Below are positions 42,624 through 50,047 of a DNA stretch of 53,252 nucleotides, one piece after another; within the stretch, counting starts at the first letter, position 1; each line of letters opens with the position of its first letter. The stretch covers positions 1-53,252 of the forward strand of contig JAKITV010000013.1 of assembly GCA_021647885.1 (NCBI GenBank), in the 5' to 3' direction. The stretch is from Flavobacteriaceae bacterium (GTDB taxonomy: Bacteria; Bacteroidota; Bacteroidia; Flavobacteriales; Flavobacteriaceae). Under the pieces are notes generated by a model. The model had not been told where the DNA came from and did no database searches. It worked only from the letters and a program-made list of their open reading frames with translations. Both the position numbers and the translations under genes were made by a program.

Positions 42624-44081
42624 CTAAAATTTAAAGCTTAAACCAGAATACACTCCAATAAAATAGGGTTTAAAATTACCTGAAGTATTATTGAAAGTGT
42701 TTAATTGATATTTAAAAACAGGTTCAAGATTTAGATTAAACTTATTTGTTATTTTAAAATCGAATCCCAATCCAAAGTTTGCGCTAAAACTCGTGTTATT
42801 TATATTTGTAGCCTTCCCTAATAATGTACTGTTGCCATCTACAACTGAATAAATTTCGTTATCACTTAATAACAAAGCACTAAACCCACCAATGATATTA
42901 ACACCAATTTTTTTACTCGAGATTTTATATTCTAATTCTAAAGGAATCTCTATAAACCCTAATTTTTGATCTATAGAAGATTTTATAACATTCTTAAGAA
43001 TGTCAGGCACTTGAGCAAAATTAAATACTTCAGTACTTATAAAAGAAAGGTTTGAACCAGTTTCGTTATATTGAATATTTCTTAATAACTGTGGATTGTT
43101 TGGGCTGTCAACATTAATAAATGCAACCACATCATTTGTGCTATAACCAAGAGTTACTTTATTTACTCCAGCACGAACGCTCAATTTTTTATTAATAGCA
43201 TAACTTCCTGAAATACCATAACTCATATTAATATTTCCAGTTTTTGAGTTATTGTTAAATTGAGGATGTATTGAAGATCCATTACCCAAACTGTTGAAGT
43301 AAACAGGAGCAATATTAGAGGCAGCACTCCATCTTTCAAATTTTTCATTAGTAGTATCTTCAATATTTTCATCTTCAATCAAAGCAATTTCTTCAGTTAA
43401 AGACATTTTTTCATTTTCTGAAACGCCTTCCTTCACTTTAGTGTTTGCTAAAGTAGTTTCTGTTGCTTTGGAGATATCTTTTAAAACTTCATTAGCGACT
43501 TCTTCATTAAAATTTTGATCTTGGATTTTATCTTGAGGTAAATTTGAGGAGGCTTGTTCCACAATTGTATTTTTTGTCTCGCCAGAAGACGCGACTAATT
43601 CTTGTTTGTTAATATTTGAAGTATTATCGTTTTGGTTTTCAATAACTACAGTTACATTTTTACTTTTATTAGCTGAATCGTCATTTTGAGATGGAGTCGT
43701 AATCTTATTAAACACAGAATTATTAGAAGATTTAGATTTAAGATCTCCAGAAATATTTTTTTCTTCAGCAATAGTATTGCCCTTATTAACAACATCTTGT
43801 AAATTATTGTTTATAGTATCTTTTTTGGAATCAATATCTACAATAGTTTCTTCTGAAGGCGTTGTCGGGTCGTTATTTAGCATTAATTGACTTATAGTGA
43901 ACAGTAATAATAATGCTGCAGCTACTCCAGCTAAACGCCACCATACAGGAATGCCTTTTTTGTCTTTTTTCCTGCTTTGTAATTCTGTAGATATATTTTC
44001 CCAAACAGAATCACTTGGAGTAACTTCAAAATCTTTGAGCTTCTCCTGAAACAGCCTGTCTATATGTTTTTTATCACTCAT
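42624..44081 (-). CDS. Membrane-anchored anti-sigma-like protein with C-terminal beta-barrel
   Basis: A 485-residue protein in three parts. A cytoplasmic N-terminus (1-45: MSDKKHIDRLFQEKLKDFEV, then SVWENISTEL) resembles FecR/anti-sigma starts. One transmembrane helix spans about 46-68 (VWWRLAGVAAALLLLFTISQL). A Ser/Asn/Glu-rich flexible linker (about 70-240) leads to a C-terminal domain of aromatic beta-strands ending KPYFIGVYSGLSFKF, like a PorT/OMP_b-brl barrel. It is encoded with a TAATG overlap after an ECF sigma factor, so it is probably its inhibitor and sensor. No zinc-binding HxxxCxxC motif is present. Confidence 0.75.
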   Translation of the reverse strand: MSDKKHIDRLFQEKLKDFEVTPSDSVWENISTELQSRKKDKKGIPVWWRLAGVAAALLLLFTISQLMLNNDPTTPSEETIVDIDSKKDTINNNLQDVVNKGNTIAEEKNISGDLKSKSSNNSVFNKITTPSQNDDSANKSKNVTVVIENQNDNTSNINKQELVASSGETKNTIVEQASSNLPQDKIQDQNFNEEVANEVLKDISKATETTLANTKVKEGVSENEKMSLTEEIALIEDENIEDTTNEKFERWSAASNIAPVYFNSLGNGSSIHPQFNNNSKTGNINMSYGISGSYAINKKLSVRAGVNKVTLGYSTNDVVAFINVDSPNNPQLLRNIQYNETGSNLSFISTEVFNFAQVPDILKNVIKSSIDQKLGFIEIPLELEYKISSKKIGVNIIGGFSALLLSDNEIYSVVDGNSTLLGKATNINNTSFSANFGLGFDFKITNKFNLNLEPVFKYQLNTFNNTSGNFKPYFIGVYSGLSFKF

Positions 44082-44626
44082 TATAATGATTGCGAATTAG
44101 AACTCGCTTTATGTTTTTCAATTTTATCTTTTAAAATCATTCTCGCTCTTGCAAGATTGGATTTTGTTGTTCCTGTTGTAATATCAAGCATTTTTGCTAT
44201 TTCTTTATGCGAATAACCATCTAATGCATAAAGGTTAAATACAAGGCGATACCTATCTGGTAATTCTTGTATGCTTAATAATAAAAAATCTATATCTACA
44301 GCATCATTGTCTTCTATTTCTATTGAAGCATCTTCAATACTATTTTCATTTACAATACTAAAAACACCCTTACTCCTGTAGCGTTGTAACGCTGTATTAA
44401 TAGCAATTCGTTTAAGCCAGCCTTCAAAAGAGCCTTTATAGTTATATTGTGACATTTTCTCAAATATGGTCACAAAAGCATCTTGTAGATTGTCCTCAGC
44501 CTCTACAAGATTTTTTGAATACTTTAAGCACAACGCAAACAATTTACCCGAAAAGAGCTTATATAATTCGCTTTGTGCTTTAGTATCATTTTTTTTGCAT
44601 TTTTGTATGAGCTGATCTAAACTCAA
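44081..44626 (-). CDS. ECF RNA polymerase sigma factor
   Basis: A 181-residue sigma-70 family protein with only regions 2 and 4. Region 2 has NLVEAEDNLQDAFVTIFEKM and FEGWLKRIAINTALQRYRSK. Region 4 has LPDRYRLVFNLYALDGYSHK, followed by EIAKMLDITTGTTKSNLARA, the DNA-recognition helix-turn-helix. It should direct RNA polymerase to a small regulon. The start is TTG. It lies 22 nt after a lipoprotein gene and before the anti-sigma-like gene, in one operon. A matching promoter-like element precedes the operon. Confidence 0.94.
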   Translation of the reverse strand: MSLDQLIQKCKKNDTKAQSELYKLFSGKLFALCLKYSKNLVEAEDNLQDAFVTIFEKMSQYNYKGSFEGWLKRIAINTALQRYRSKGVFSIVNENSIEDASIEIEDNDAVDIDFLLLSIQELPDRYRLVFNLYALDGYSHKEIAKMLDITTGTTKSNLARARMILKDKIEKHKASSNSQSL

Positions 44627-44648
44627 ATATCCTAAAGTTTAATTAAAA

Positions 44649-45074
44649 TTATTGCACTACTGGCACTTCAAAAACCAAATAAGTATCCTCTCCGTTTTCA
44701 TCTTCTCCTTGCCAGAATTTAAAAACATAAGTGCCTCCATTATTATTTACTACAAAATTAAATGATTTTTCTTCTAATTCGTCAGTTAAATCTTCACACA
44801 CAATGTTTCCAGTATTGTTTATAACCTTATTGATTACTGCTATAGTTCTAATATTACTTTCAGCCACATAATATAAGTTATTAAAAAAATGGCATGATGA
44901 CGGTTTGAAATATGAGTAATTAATAGTGTAAACTTCACCAAAACGCATTTCAGTTGGGACAGAAGCACTTTCAATAGGAAGGATTTCAAAATAGAAATCT
45001 TCATTTATAGAATCATCAATGCTGCAAGACCAAAAAGCAAGTGCAACAAACCCGAAAAAAAATATTTTTTTCAT
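44649..45074 (-). CDS. Hypothetical lipoprotein, first gene of the ECF-sigma operon
   Basis: A 141-residue protein with a signal peptide and lipobox FWSCSIDDS (Cys17, followed by Ser). The rest is beta-rich, with two Cys (in SSCHFF and IVCEDL) that could form a disulfide, and a C-terminal YVFKFWQGEDENGEDTYLVF segment. I do not recognise a family. The gene is read first from the promoter element at 45112-45140 and is followed by the sigma factor, so it may be a sensed ligand-binding partner or simply a regulon member. Confidence 0.72.
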   Translation of the reverse strand: MKKIFFFGFVALAFWSCSIDDSINEDFYFEILPIESASVPTEMRFGEVYTINYSYFKPSSCHFFNNLYYVAESNIRTIAVINKVINNTGNIVCEDLTDELEEKSFNFVVNNNGGTYVFKFWQGEDENGEDTYLVFEVPVVQ

Positions 45075-45111
45075 TTTAATTTGATATTTAGATACAAACT
45101 ATGTTACTACA

Positions 45112-45140
45112 TAGATGCAAAAACTTTAAAAAGGTTGCGT
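45112..45140 (-). promoter_or_regulatory. ECF-type promoter of the lipoprotein-sigma-antisigma operon
   Basis: On the minus strand it reads ACGCAACC, then TTTTTAAAGTTTTT, then GCATCTA. GCAACC and TCTA are separated by 17 bp, a typical -35/-10 layout for ECF sigma factors. All 29 bases recur identically at 46251-46279. It ends 37 nt before the lipoprotein ATG. Confidence 0.72.
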
Positions 45141-45179
45141 GAGGAATTTAAAAAGTACTAAAATCTGAGGGCTTAAGCT

Positions 45180-46184
45180 TTATTTAGTTTCGGCAATGAC
45201 TGCTTTTATCTTTTGTTCAAGCTCGTCCATCAATTCTGGATTATCTTTTATAATGATTTTAACAGCATCTCTTCCTTGTCCAAGCTTAGTATCTTGGTAG
45301 CTAAACCAAGATCCACTTTTCTTTATGATTTCATTTTCTACAGCTATGTCTAATATTTCTCCAACTTTAGAAATGCCTTGTCCATACATAATATCAAACT
45401 CTGCCAATCTAAAAGGAGGCGCGACCTTGTTTTTTACAACCTTTACTCGAGTTTTGTTGCCTAAAACAGCACCATTACTATCTTTGATTTGTGTAGACCG
45501 ACGAATGTCTAATCGAACGGAAGCATAAAATTTTAAGGCATTTCCTCCAGTAGTAGTTTCAGGATTACCAAATACAATACCAATTTTTTCACGTAATTGG
45601 TTAATAAACATCATTGTACATTTGGTTTTACTAATAGATGCAGTAAGTTTTCGTAATGCTTGAGACATTAAACGCGCATGTAAACCCATTTTAGAATCAC
45701 CCATTTCTCCTTCAATTTCGCTTTTTGGGGTTAATGCAGCAACAGAGTCTATTACAATAATATCTATTGCACCAGATCGAACTAAGTTATCAGCAATTTC
45801 CAAAGCTTGCTCACCATAATCTGGTTGAGAAATAATTAAATTATCGATATCTATACCAAGGTTTTTAGCATAAAAGCGATCAAAAGCATGTTCGGCATCT
45901 ATAAAAGCAGCAATTCCTCCAGCTTTTTGAGCTTCAGCAATAGCGTGAAGCGCTAAAGTTGTTTTACCCGAAGACTCTGGTCCATAAATTTCAACAACTC
46001 TACCTTTTGGGTAACCACCAACACCTAATGCTAAATCAAGTCCTAAAGAACCAGAAGAGATAGCCTCAATGTTTTCTACTGCAGCATCACTCATTCTCAT
46101 GACAGTACCTTTTCCGTAAGCCTTATCTAATTTATCTAATGTAAGTTTTAGTGCTTTTAATTTTGCCTCTTTTTCGTTGCTCAT
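45180..46184 (-). CDS. recA: Recombinase RecA
   Basis: A 334-residue RecA that forms filaments on single-stranded DNA, driving strand exchange and SOS signalling. The Walker A loop GPESSGKTT is at residues 68-76. [10 protein letters not shown] (Walker B), [11 protein letters not shown] and [17 protein letters not shown] are all present. The C-terminus is short and lacks the long acidic tail of E. coli RecA. It is flanked on each side by an identical 29-bp ECF-like promoter element facing away from the gene. No SOS box was recognised. Confidence 0.98.
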   Translation of the reverse strand: MSNEKEAKLKALKLTLDKLDKAYGKGTVMRMSDAAVENIEAISSGSLGLDLALGVGGYPKGRVVEIYGPESSGKTTLALHAIAEAQKAGGIAAFIDAEHAFDRFYAKNLGIDIDNLIISQPDYGEQALEIADNLVRSGAIDIIVIDSVAALTPKSEIEGEMGDSKMGLHARLMSQALRKLTASISKTKCTMMFINQLREKIGIVFGNPETTTGGNALKFYASVRLDIRRSTQIKDSNGAVLGNKTRVKVVKNKVAPPFRLAEFDIMYGQGISKVGEILDIAVENEIIKKSGSWFSYQDTKLGQGRDAVKIIIKDNPELMDELEQKIKAVIAETK

Positions 46185-46250
46185 TTCTACAGTTTTTCAT
46201 TTCTAATTGATGCTAAAATAGTACATCTTTTAGCACAATACAATTTTATG

Positions 46251-46279
46251 ACGCAACCTTTTTAAAGTTTTTGCATCTA
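46251..46279 (+). promoter_or_regulatory. Second copy of the ECF-type promoter, before a 30-residue peptide gene
   Basis: The same 29 bases as at 45112-45140 in the opposite orientation: GCAACC, 17 bp, TCTA. The match stops exactly at the edges of a promoter-sized unit. The ATG of the small gene lies 26 nt after it. Confidence 0.7.
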
Positions 46280-46305
46280 CTAATTAGAACTGGGAAATTT
46301 TTGCT

Positions 46306-46398
46306 ATGAAATTTTTTAAGAAAACTTTACTTATTAACGAAATTGGCTCTACATCTGTCATTTCTGTAAATGGCAATTGTAAAGCAGATGGTGGTTAA
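46306..46398 (+). CDS. 30-residue peptide gene with its own promoter and terminator
   Basis: A short frame encoding a peptide that starts MKFFKKTLLINEIG, continues STSVISVNGNC and ends KADGG. A basic N-terminus, a hydrophobic centre with acidic Glu, a single Cys25 and a Gly-Gly end are its visible features. It has no transmembrane segment or signal peptide of normal length. It is placed between an ECF-like promoter (46251-46279) and a clear terminator (46459-46488), so a dedicated transcript is likely. It may be a small regulatory or precursor peptide, or the transcript may act as RNA. The function is unknown. Confidence 0.55.
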   Translation: MKFFKKTLLINEIGSTSVISVNGNCKADGG

Positions 46399-46458
46399 CT
46401 CAATATACTATTTAATTTATTAGAAAATTAAAATATTGTATAACGAGTTAGTCTGAAA

Positions 46459-46488
46459 AACGCTTTGATAAAATCAAAGCGTTTTTTT
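46459..46488 (+). terminator. Rho-independent terminator of the small-peptide transcript
   Basis: AACGCTTTGAT pairs perfectly over 11 bp with ATCAAAGCGTT around three bases, and a run of seven T follows. The only upstream rightward gene is the 30-residue frame. Confidence 0.88.
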
Positions 46489-46525
46489 ATGGGTAATCGT
46501 AAAGTTAAGAACAGTTGAAAAGCGT

Positions 46526-46533
46526 TATATTTG
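46526..46533 (+). promoter_or_regulatory. -7 box (TATATTTG) of the U32/ferredoxin operon
   Basis: TATATTTG followed by C is an exact TAnnTTTG match, 20 nt before the ATG at 46554. A standard -33 TTG is not obvious. Confidence 0.5.
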
Positions 46534-46553
46534 CAAAAATTTAATAAACAGGT

Positions 46554-47798
46554 ATGCAACATATAGAGTTAATGGCTCCTGCCGGAAATTTTGAATCGCT
46601 TCAAGCCGCTTTAGACAATGGAGCAGATTCGGTATATTTTGGAGTTGAGCAATTAAACATGAGAGCGAGAGCATCTATTAATTTCACTTTAGATGATCTA
46701 CCAGAAATATCCAAACGTTGTAAATCAAAAAATGTTCGTACATATTTAACGCTAAACACTATTATTTACGACCATGATCTTTCTATTGTTAAAACATTAA
46801 TAAAAAAAGCTAAAGAAGCAAATATTACCGCAGTTATTGCAATGGATCAAGCTGTAATTGCGTCTGCAAGAGAAGTTGGTATGGAAATTCATATCTCTAC
46901 TCAAATAAACATAACCAATATTGAGACGGTTAAATTTTACGCCATGTTTGCAGATACTATGGTGTTGAGTAGGGAATTAAGCTTAAGACAAGTAAAAAAG
47001 ATTACAGAACAAATAGAAAAAGAGCAAATAAAAGGACCTTCTGGCAAACTTGTTGAAGTTGAAATATTTGGTCATGGAGCACTTTGCATGGCTGTTTCAG
47101 GGAAATGCTATATGAGTTTACATTCACATAATTCCTCTGCTAATCGTGGAGCATGCAAGCAAAATTGCAGAAAAAAATATACAGTTATAGACCAAGAAAC
47201 AGGGTTTGAAATGGAGTTGGATAATGAGTATATTATGTCTCCAAAAGATTTGTGTACCATCGATTTTTTAGATCAGGTTGCAGACGCAGGTATAAAAGTA
47301 CTAAAGATTGAAGGTCGCGGAAGATCTCCAGAATATGTAGCAAATGTTATTAAATGTTATCGCGAAGCTATAGATAGCGTAGCTAATGGCACTTACAACA
47401 AAGAAGAAGTGATTGTTTGGATGCAGGAGTTGGAAAAAGTGTATAATCGTGGATTTTGGAATGGCTATTATTTGGGTCAAAAACTGGGAGAATGGAGTAA
47501 AGGCTCTGGATCTCATGCTACTCAAAAGAAAGTTTATCTTGGCAAAGGGATGCACTTTTTTACTAAAGCACAAATTGGTGAGTTTAAAATTGAAGCCTAT
47601 GATATTTCAATTGGAGATACAATTTTAATTACTGGGCCAACAACAGGAGCTAAAGAAATGCAAGTAAAAGACATGTTGGTTAATGATGAGAAGCTAGAAA
47701 AAGGAACTAAAGGGGATTCTGTAACTATTCCGTTAGAATTTAGAATTCGTCCTTCCGATAAGTTATATAAAATTATTGAAAATAAAGTTGAGGCTTAA
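46554..47798 (+). CDS. U32 family protein, TrhP/YegQ-like tRNA hydroxylase
   Basis: A 414-residue member of the U32 'collagenase-like peptidase' family. It starts MQHIELMAPAGNFESLQAAL, followed by DNGADSVYFGVEQLNMRARA, has EIFGHGALCMAVSGKCYMS with NRGACKQNCRKKY (the Cys cluster used for an Fe-S cluster), and ends in a small beta domain. In enteric bacteria TrhP hydroxylates U34 of tRNA as a first step to cmo5U/mo5U. The assignment here is by family. A ferredoxin gene is coupled to its stop, which fits a redox role rather than protease activity. Confidence 0.9.
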   Translation: MQHIELMAPAGNFESLQAALDNGADSVYFGVEQLNMRARASINFTLDDLPEISKRCKSKNVRTYLTLNTIIYDHDLSIVKTLIKKAKEANITAVIAMDQAVIASAREVGMEIHISTQINITNIETVKFYAMFADTMVLSRELSLRQVKKITEQIEKEQIKGPSGKLVEVEIFGHGALCMAVSGKCYMSLHSHNSSANRGACKQNCRKKYTVIDQETGFEMELDNEYIMSPKDLCTIDFLDQVADAGIKVLKIEGRGRSPEYVANVIKCYREAIDSVANGTYNKEEVIVWMQELEKVYNRGFWNGYYLGQKLGEWSKGSGSHATQKKVYLGKGMHFFTKAQIGEFKIEAYDISIGDTILITGPTTGAKEMQVKDMLVNDEKLEKGTKGDSVTIPLEFRIRPSDKLYKIIENKVEA

Positions 47799-48028
47799 TG
47801 GTAATTATCACATTGCAACGCGCTAAATGTATAGGTTGCAACTATTGTGTTGAAATGGCTCCCAAACAGTTTCAAATGTCAAGAAAAGACGGAAAAGCAG
47901 TATTGTTACATTCCGTAGAAAAAAAAGGGTTCTTCACTATAAAGTCTCATGACGAATTTATTTTTGAAGACTGCGAGAAAGCATCAAACTCTTGCCCTGT
48001 TAAGATAATTAGTGTTAAGAGTGTTTAA
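47798..48028 (+). CDS. Small single-cluster ferredoxin
   Basis: A 76-residue ferredoxin. Cys11, Cys14 and Cys17 in CIGCNYC, plus the distal Cys66 in NSCPVKI, can ligate one 4Fe-4S cluster; an extra Cys lies in EDCEKAS. One compact domain, no signal peptide. Its ATG overlaps the U32 stop by 1 nt (TAATG), so it is translated together with the tRNA hydroxylase-like protein. The most direct inference is that it donates electrons or a cluster to that enzyme. The gene ends at the edge of a MITE-like palindrome. Confidence 0.9.
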   Translation: MVIITLQRAKCIGCNYCVEMAPKQFQMSRKDGKAVLLHSVEKKGFFTIKSHDEFIFEDCEKASNSCPVKIISVKSV

Positions 48029-48189
48029 TACCAAATTAACTTTATAATGTCGCATTATAATGCTTCTTTTTCACAATATTTTTGAGAAAATTATTTACCA
48101 TAACAAAGGCTATGCTAAATAATTTTCTCTTCAATCTTGCAAAAAATAATTCACTATAATTTTACGACATTACAAATTCAAATTGGTAT
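48029..48189. mobile_element. MITE-like long imperfect palindrome
   Basis: A 161-bp element whose halves mirror each other. It runs from TACCAAATT at the left to AATTGGTA at the right, carries TAATGTCG versus CGACATTA at matching distances, and has 14-bp perfect inner arms GAGAAAATTATTTA and TAAATAATTTTCTC (48084-48097 and 48116-48129) around an 18-base centre. It has no coding capacity. TAA/TTA-rich sequence flanks it. This fits a non-autonomous transposable element; the parent transposase is not in the window. Confidence 0.7.
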
Positions 48190-48247
48190 AATTAATCTAA
48201 TAAACATTTCTGCAAAAGCACATAATTTATTATTGAATTTGTTTTCT

Positions 48248-48280
48248 TTGTTTTAAGTCTTTAGAATAATCCTATCTTTA
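48248..48280 (+). promoter_or_regulatory. Candidate promoter of ricT
   Basis: TTG, 22 bp, then TATCTTTA, one base from TAnnTTTG. Its -7 box overlaps the left arm of a 15-bp palindrome. Confidence 0.4.
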
Positions 48281-48309
48281 CAATCCGAAGTTAAAACTTC
48301 GGATTGTAA
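48278..48309. repeat. Perfect 15-bp palindrome upstream of ricT
   Basis: TTACAATCCGAAGTT and AACTTCGGATTGTAA are separated by two bases. No T-run follows, and it overlaps a possible -7 box, so an operator or 5'-leader hairpin is more likely than a terminator. The rest of 48190-48397 is AT-rich and shows no gene. Confidence 0.7.
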
Positions 48310-48397
48310 TTCATATGAAAGTGTGAATCTCAATTTTTAAATTTTTATTAATCATCTTCTGAAAATGAAACGTTTTCAGAATCTATATATCTATTTT

Positions 48398-49564
48398 ATG
48401 GCTTGTAACAGTTGCTCAACTGGTAAAGATGGTCAGCCTACTGGATGCAAAAACAATGGAACTTGTGGTGCAGACAGCTGCAATAAACTAACTGTTTTCG
48501 ATTGGTTATCTAACATGTCACTTCCTAATGGAGAAGCTCCTTTTAATTATATTGAAGTTCGTTTTAAAAACGGAAGAAAACACTATTACAAAAACACCGA
48601 AAATTTATCGTTAAGTATAGGAGATGTGGTTGCCACACAAGCGCAATCAGGACATGATGTTGGTATGGTAACTCTTACAGGAGAGCTTGTACGAGTGCAA
48701 ATGAAACGCAAAAAAATTGAAATAGATAGTGATGAAGTATTAAAGATATATCGTAAAGCAACTCAAAAGGACATTGATATTTGGTCAACAGCAAGAGATA
48801 AGGAGGAGGCAATGAAGGTAAAGGCAAGACAATTTGCCATAGACCTTAAATTGCAAATGAAAATATCAGATATCGAATATCAAGGCGATGCAAGTAAAGC
48901 AACATTTTATTATACAGCTGAAGAACGTGTGGATTTTCGCGAACTTATAAAAGTGTTTGCTAAAGAGTTTAGAACAAGAATTGAAATGAAACAAGTTGGA
49001 TTTCGTCAAGAAGCCGCAAGACTTGGAGGAATTGGTTCTTGTGGTAGAGAATTGTGCTGTTCGACGTGGTTAACCGATTTTCGTTCGGTAAGTACGTCTT
49101 CAGCTAGATTTCAGCAGTTATCTTTGAATCCCCAAAAATTAGCAGGACAATGCGGAAAACTAAAATGTTGTTTAAATTATGAACTAGACACATACCTTGA
49201 TGCCTTAAAAGATTTTCCTAAAACAGATATTAAACTACAAACAGAAAAAGGCGTAGCTGTTTGCCAGAAAACAGATATTTTTAAGGGATATATGTGGTAT
49301 GCTTATGAAGGTGAATGGATGAATTGGCATAAATTAACCACAGATCAAGCTAAAGAAATAATTGAGTTAAACGCTAATAAGAAAAAAGCTGTAAGCCTAG
49401 AAGAATATGCCGAAGAGTTAATAGAAGACACTAAAACCGATTTTGGAAACGTTGTAGGGCAAGACAGTTTAACACGATTCGATAGTCCAAGACGTAAAAA
49501 GAAACGTAGAAATAATAGAAACAGAAATAGAAACAAAAGAAGACCTCAAAGCAATGCGAAATAA
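48398..49564 (+). CDS. ricT: RicT-like PSP1 domain protein
   Basis: A 388-residue protein of the RicT/YaaT (PSP1) family. In Bacillus, RicT forms an Fe-S-containing complex controlling RNase Y and competence/sporulation. The start MACNSCSTGKDGQPTGCKNN, followed by CGADSC, brings six Cys into the N-terminus. The PSP1 core has RIEMKQVGFRQEAARLGGIG, then SCGRELCCS, and LAGQCGKLKCCLNYELD. The tail is a low-complexity Arg/Asn/Lys string (RRKKKRRNNRNRNRNKRR), probably RNA-binding. ATG 48398 is preferred to 48365. It overlaps gldH by 11 nt. Confidence 0.92.
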   Translation: MACNSCSTGKDGQPTGCKNNGTCGADSCNKLTVFDWLSNMSLPNGEAPFNYIEVRFKNGRKHYYKNTENLSLSIGDVVATQAQSGHDVGMVTLTGELVRVQMKRKKIEIDSDEVLKIYRKATQKDIDIWSTARDKEEAMKVKARQFAIDLKLQMKISDIEYQGDASKATFYYTAEERVDFRELIKVFAKEFRTRIEMKQVGFRQEAARLGGIGSCGRELCCSTWLTDFRSVSTSSARFQQLSLNPQKLAGQCGKLKCCLNYELDTYLDALKDFPKTDIKLQTEKGVAVCQKTDIFKGYMWYAYEGEWMNWHKLTTDQAKEIIELNANKKKAVSLEEYAEELIEDTKTDFGNVVGQDSLTRFDSPRRKKKRRNNRNRNRNKRRPQSNAK

Positions 49565-50045
49565 TTTAGGAAGGGTTTTTATAATATTCCTGCTAGGATT
49601 CACTTCGTGTGATTCTAATCGTATTTTCGATGAATATAAAACCGCACCTGATAGTTGGCATAAAGATAATATCATAACATTTAGCATTACTCCACCAGAT
49701 ACAACCAAACACTATAATTTGTTTATTAATATTAGAAACACTTCCGATTTTAAATACAGTAATTTGTTTTTAATAGTTGAAATGAATTTTCCAAACGGGA
49801 AAGTGACAAAAGACACATTAGAGTATTTAATGGCAAAACCAAATGGAGAATTTTTGGGCACAGGATTTTCAGGTATAAAGGAAAATAAATTATGGTATAA
49901 AGAAGCAGTTGTTTTTTCTGAAAACGGAGAATATAAAATTAACATTCAACATGCTATGAGAGAAAATGGCAGCATTAAAGGCATAGAAAATCTCGAAGGC
50001 ATTACAGATGTAGGATTTAGAATTGAAAAAGTACAGGATAATTAA
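49554..50045 (+). CDS. gldH: Gliding motility lipoprotein GldH
   Basis: A 163-residue lipoprotein: signal peptide and lipobox SCDSNRIFDEY (Cys19), as in GldH of Flavobacterium johnsoniae. The mature part contains WHKDNIITFSITPPDTTKHY and NIRNTSDFKYSNLFLIVEMN, beta-rich GldH segments. It acts in the envelope with the gliding and type IX secretion machinery. It overlaps ricT upstream, and the PBP1A gene starts 2 nt after its stop. The ricT-gldH-PBP1A order recurs in Flavobacteriia. Confidence 0.94.
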   Translation: MRNNLGRVFIIFLLGFTSCDSNRIFDEYKTAPDSWHKDNIITFSITPPDTTKHYNLFINIRNTSDFKYSNLFLIVEMNFPNGKVTKDTLEYLMAKPNGEFLGTGFSGIKENKLWYKEAVVFSENGEYKINIQHAMRENGSIKGIENLEGITDVGFRIEKVQDN

Positions 50046-50047
50046 AT

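Noticed and set aside
45112..46279. Terminal inverted repeats of a transposon carrying recA
   Set aside because: The 29-bp pair is inverted around recA, but each copy has promoter layout and sits just before a start codon, no target duplication borders them, and recA is a core gene.
46554..47798. Collagenase/protease function for the U32 protein
   Set aside because: The Cys cluster and the coupled ferredoxin fit a tRNA hydroxylase-like enzyme; no protease active site can be seen.
48365..48397. Earlier ATG for ricT
   Set aside because: The Bacteroidota relatives begin with the MxCxSCSTG pattern, which corresponds to ATG 48398.
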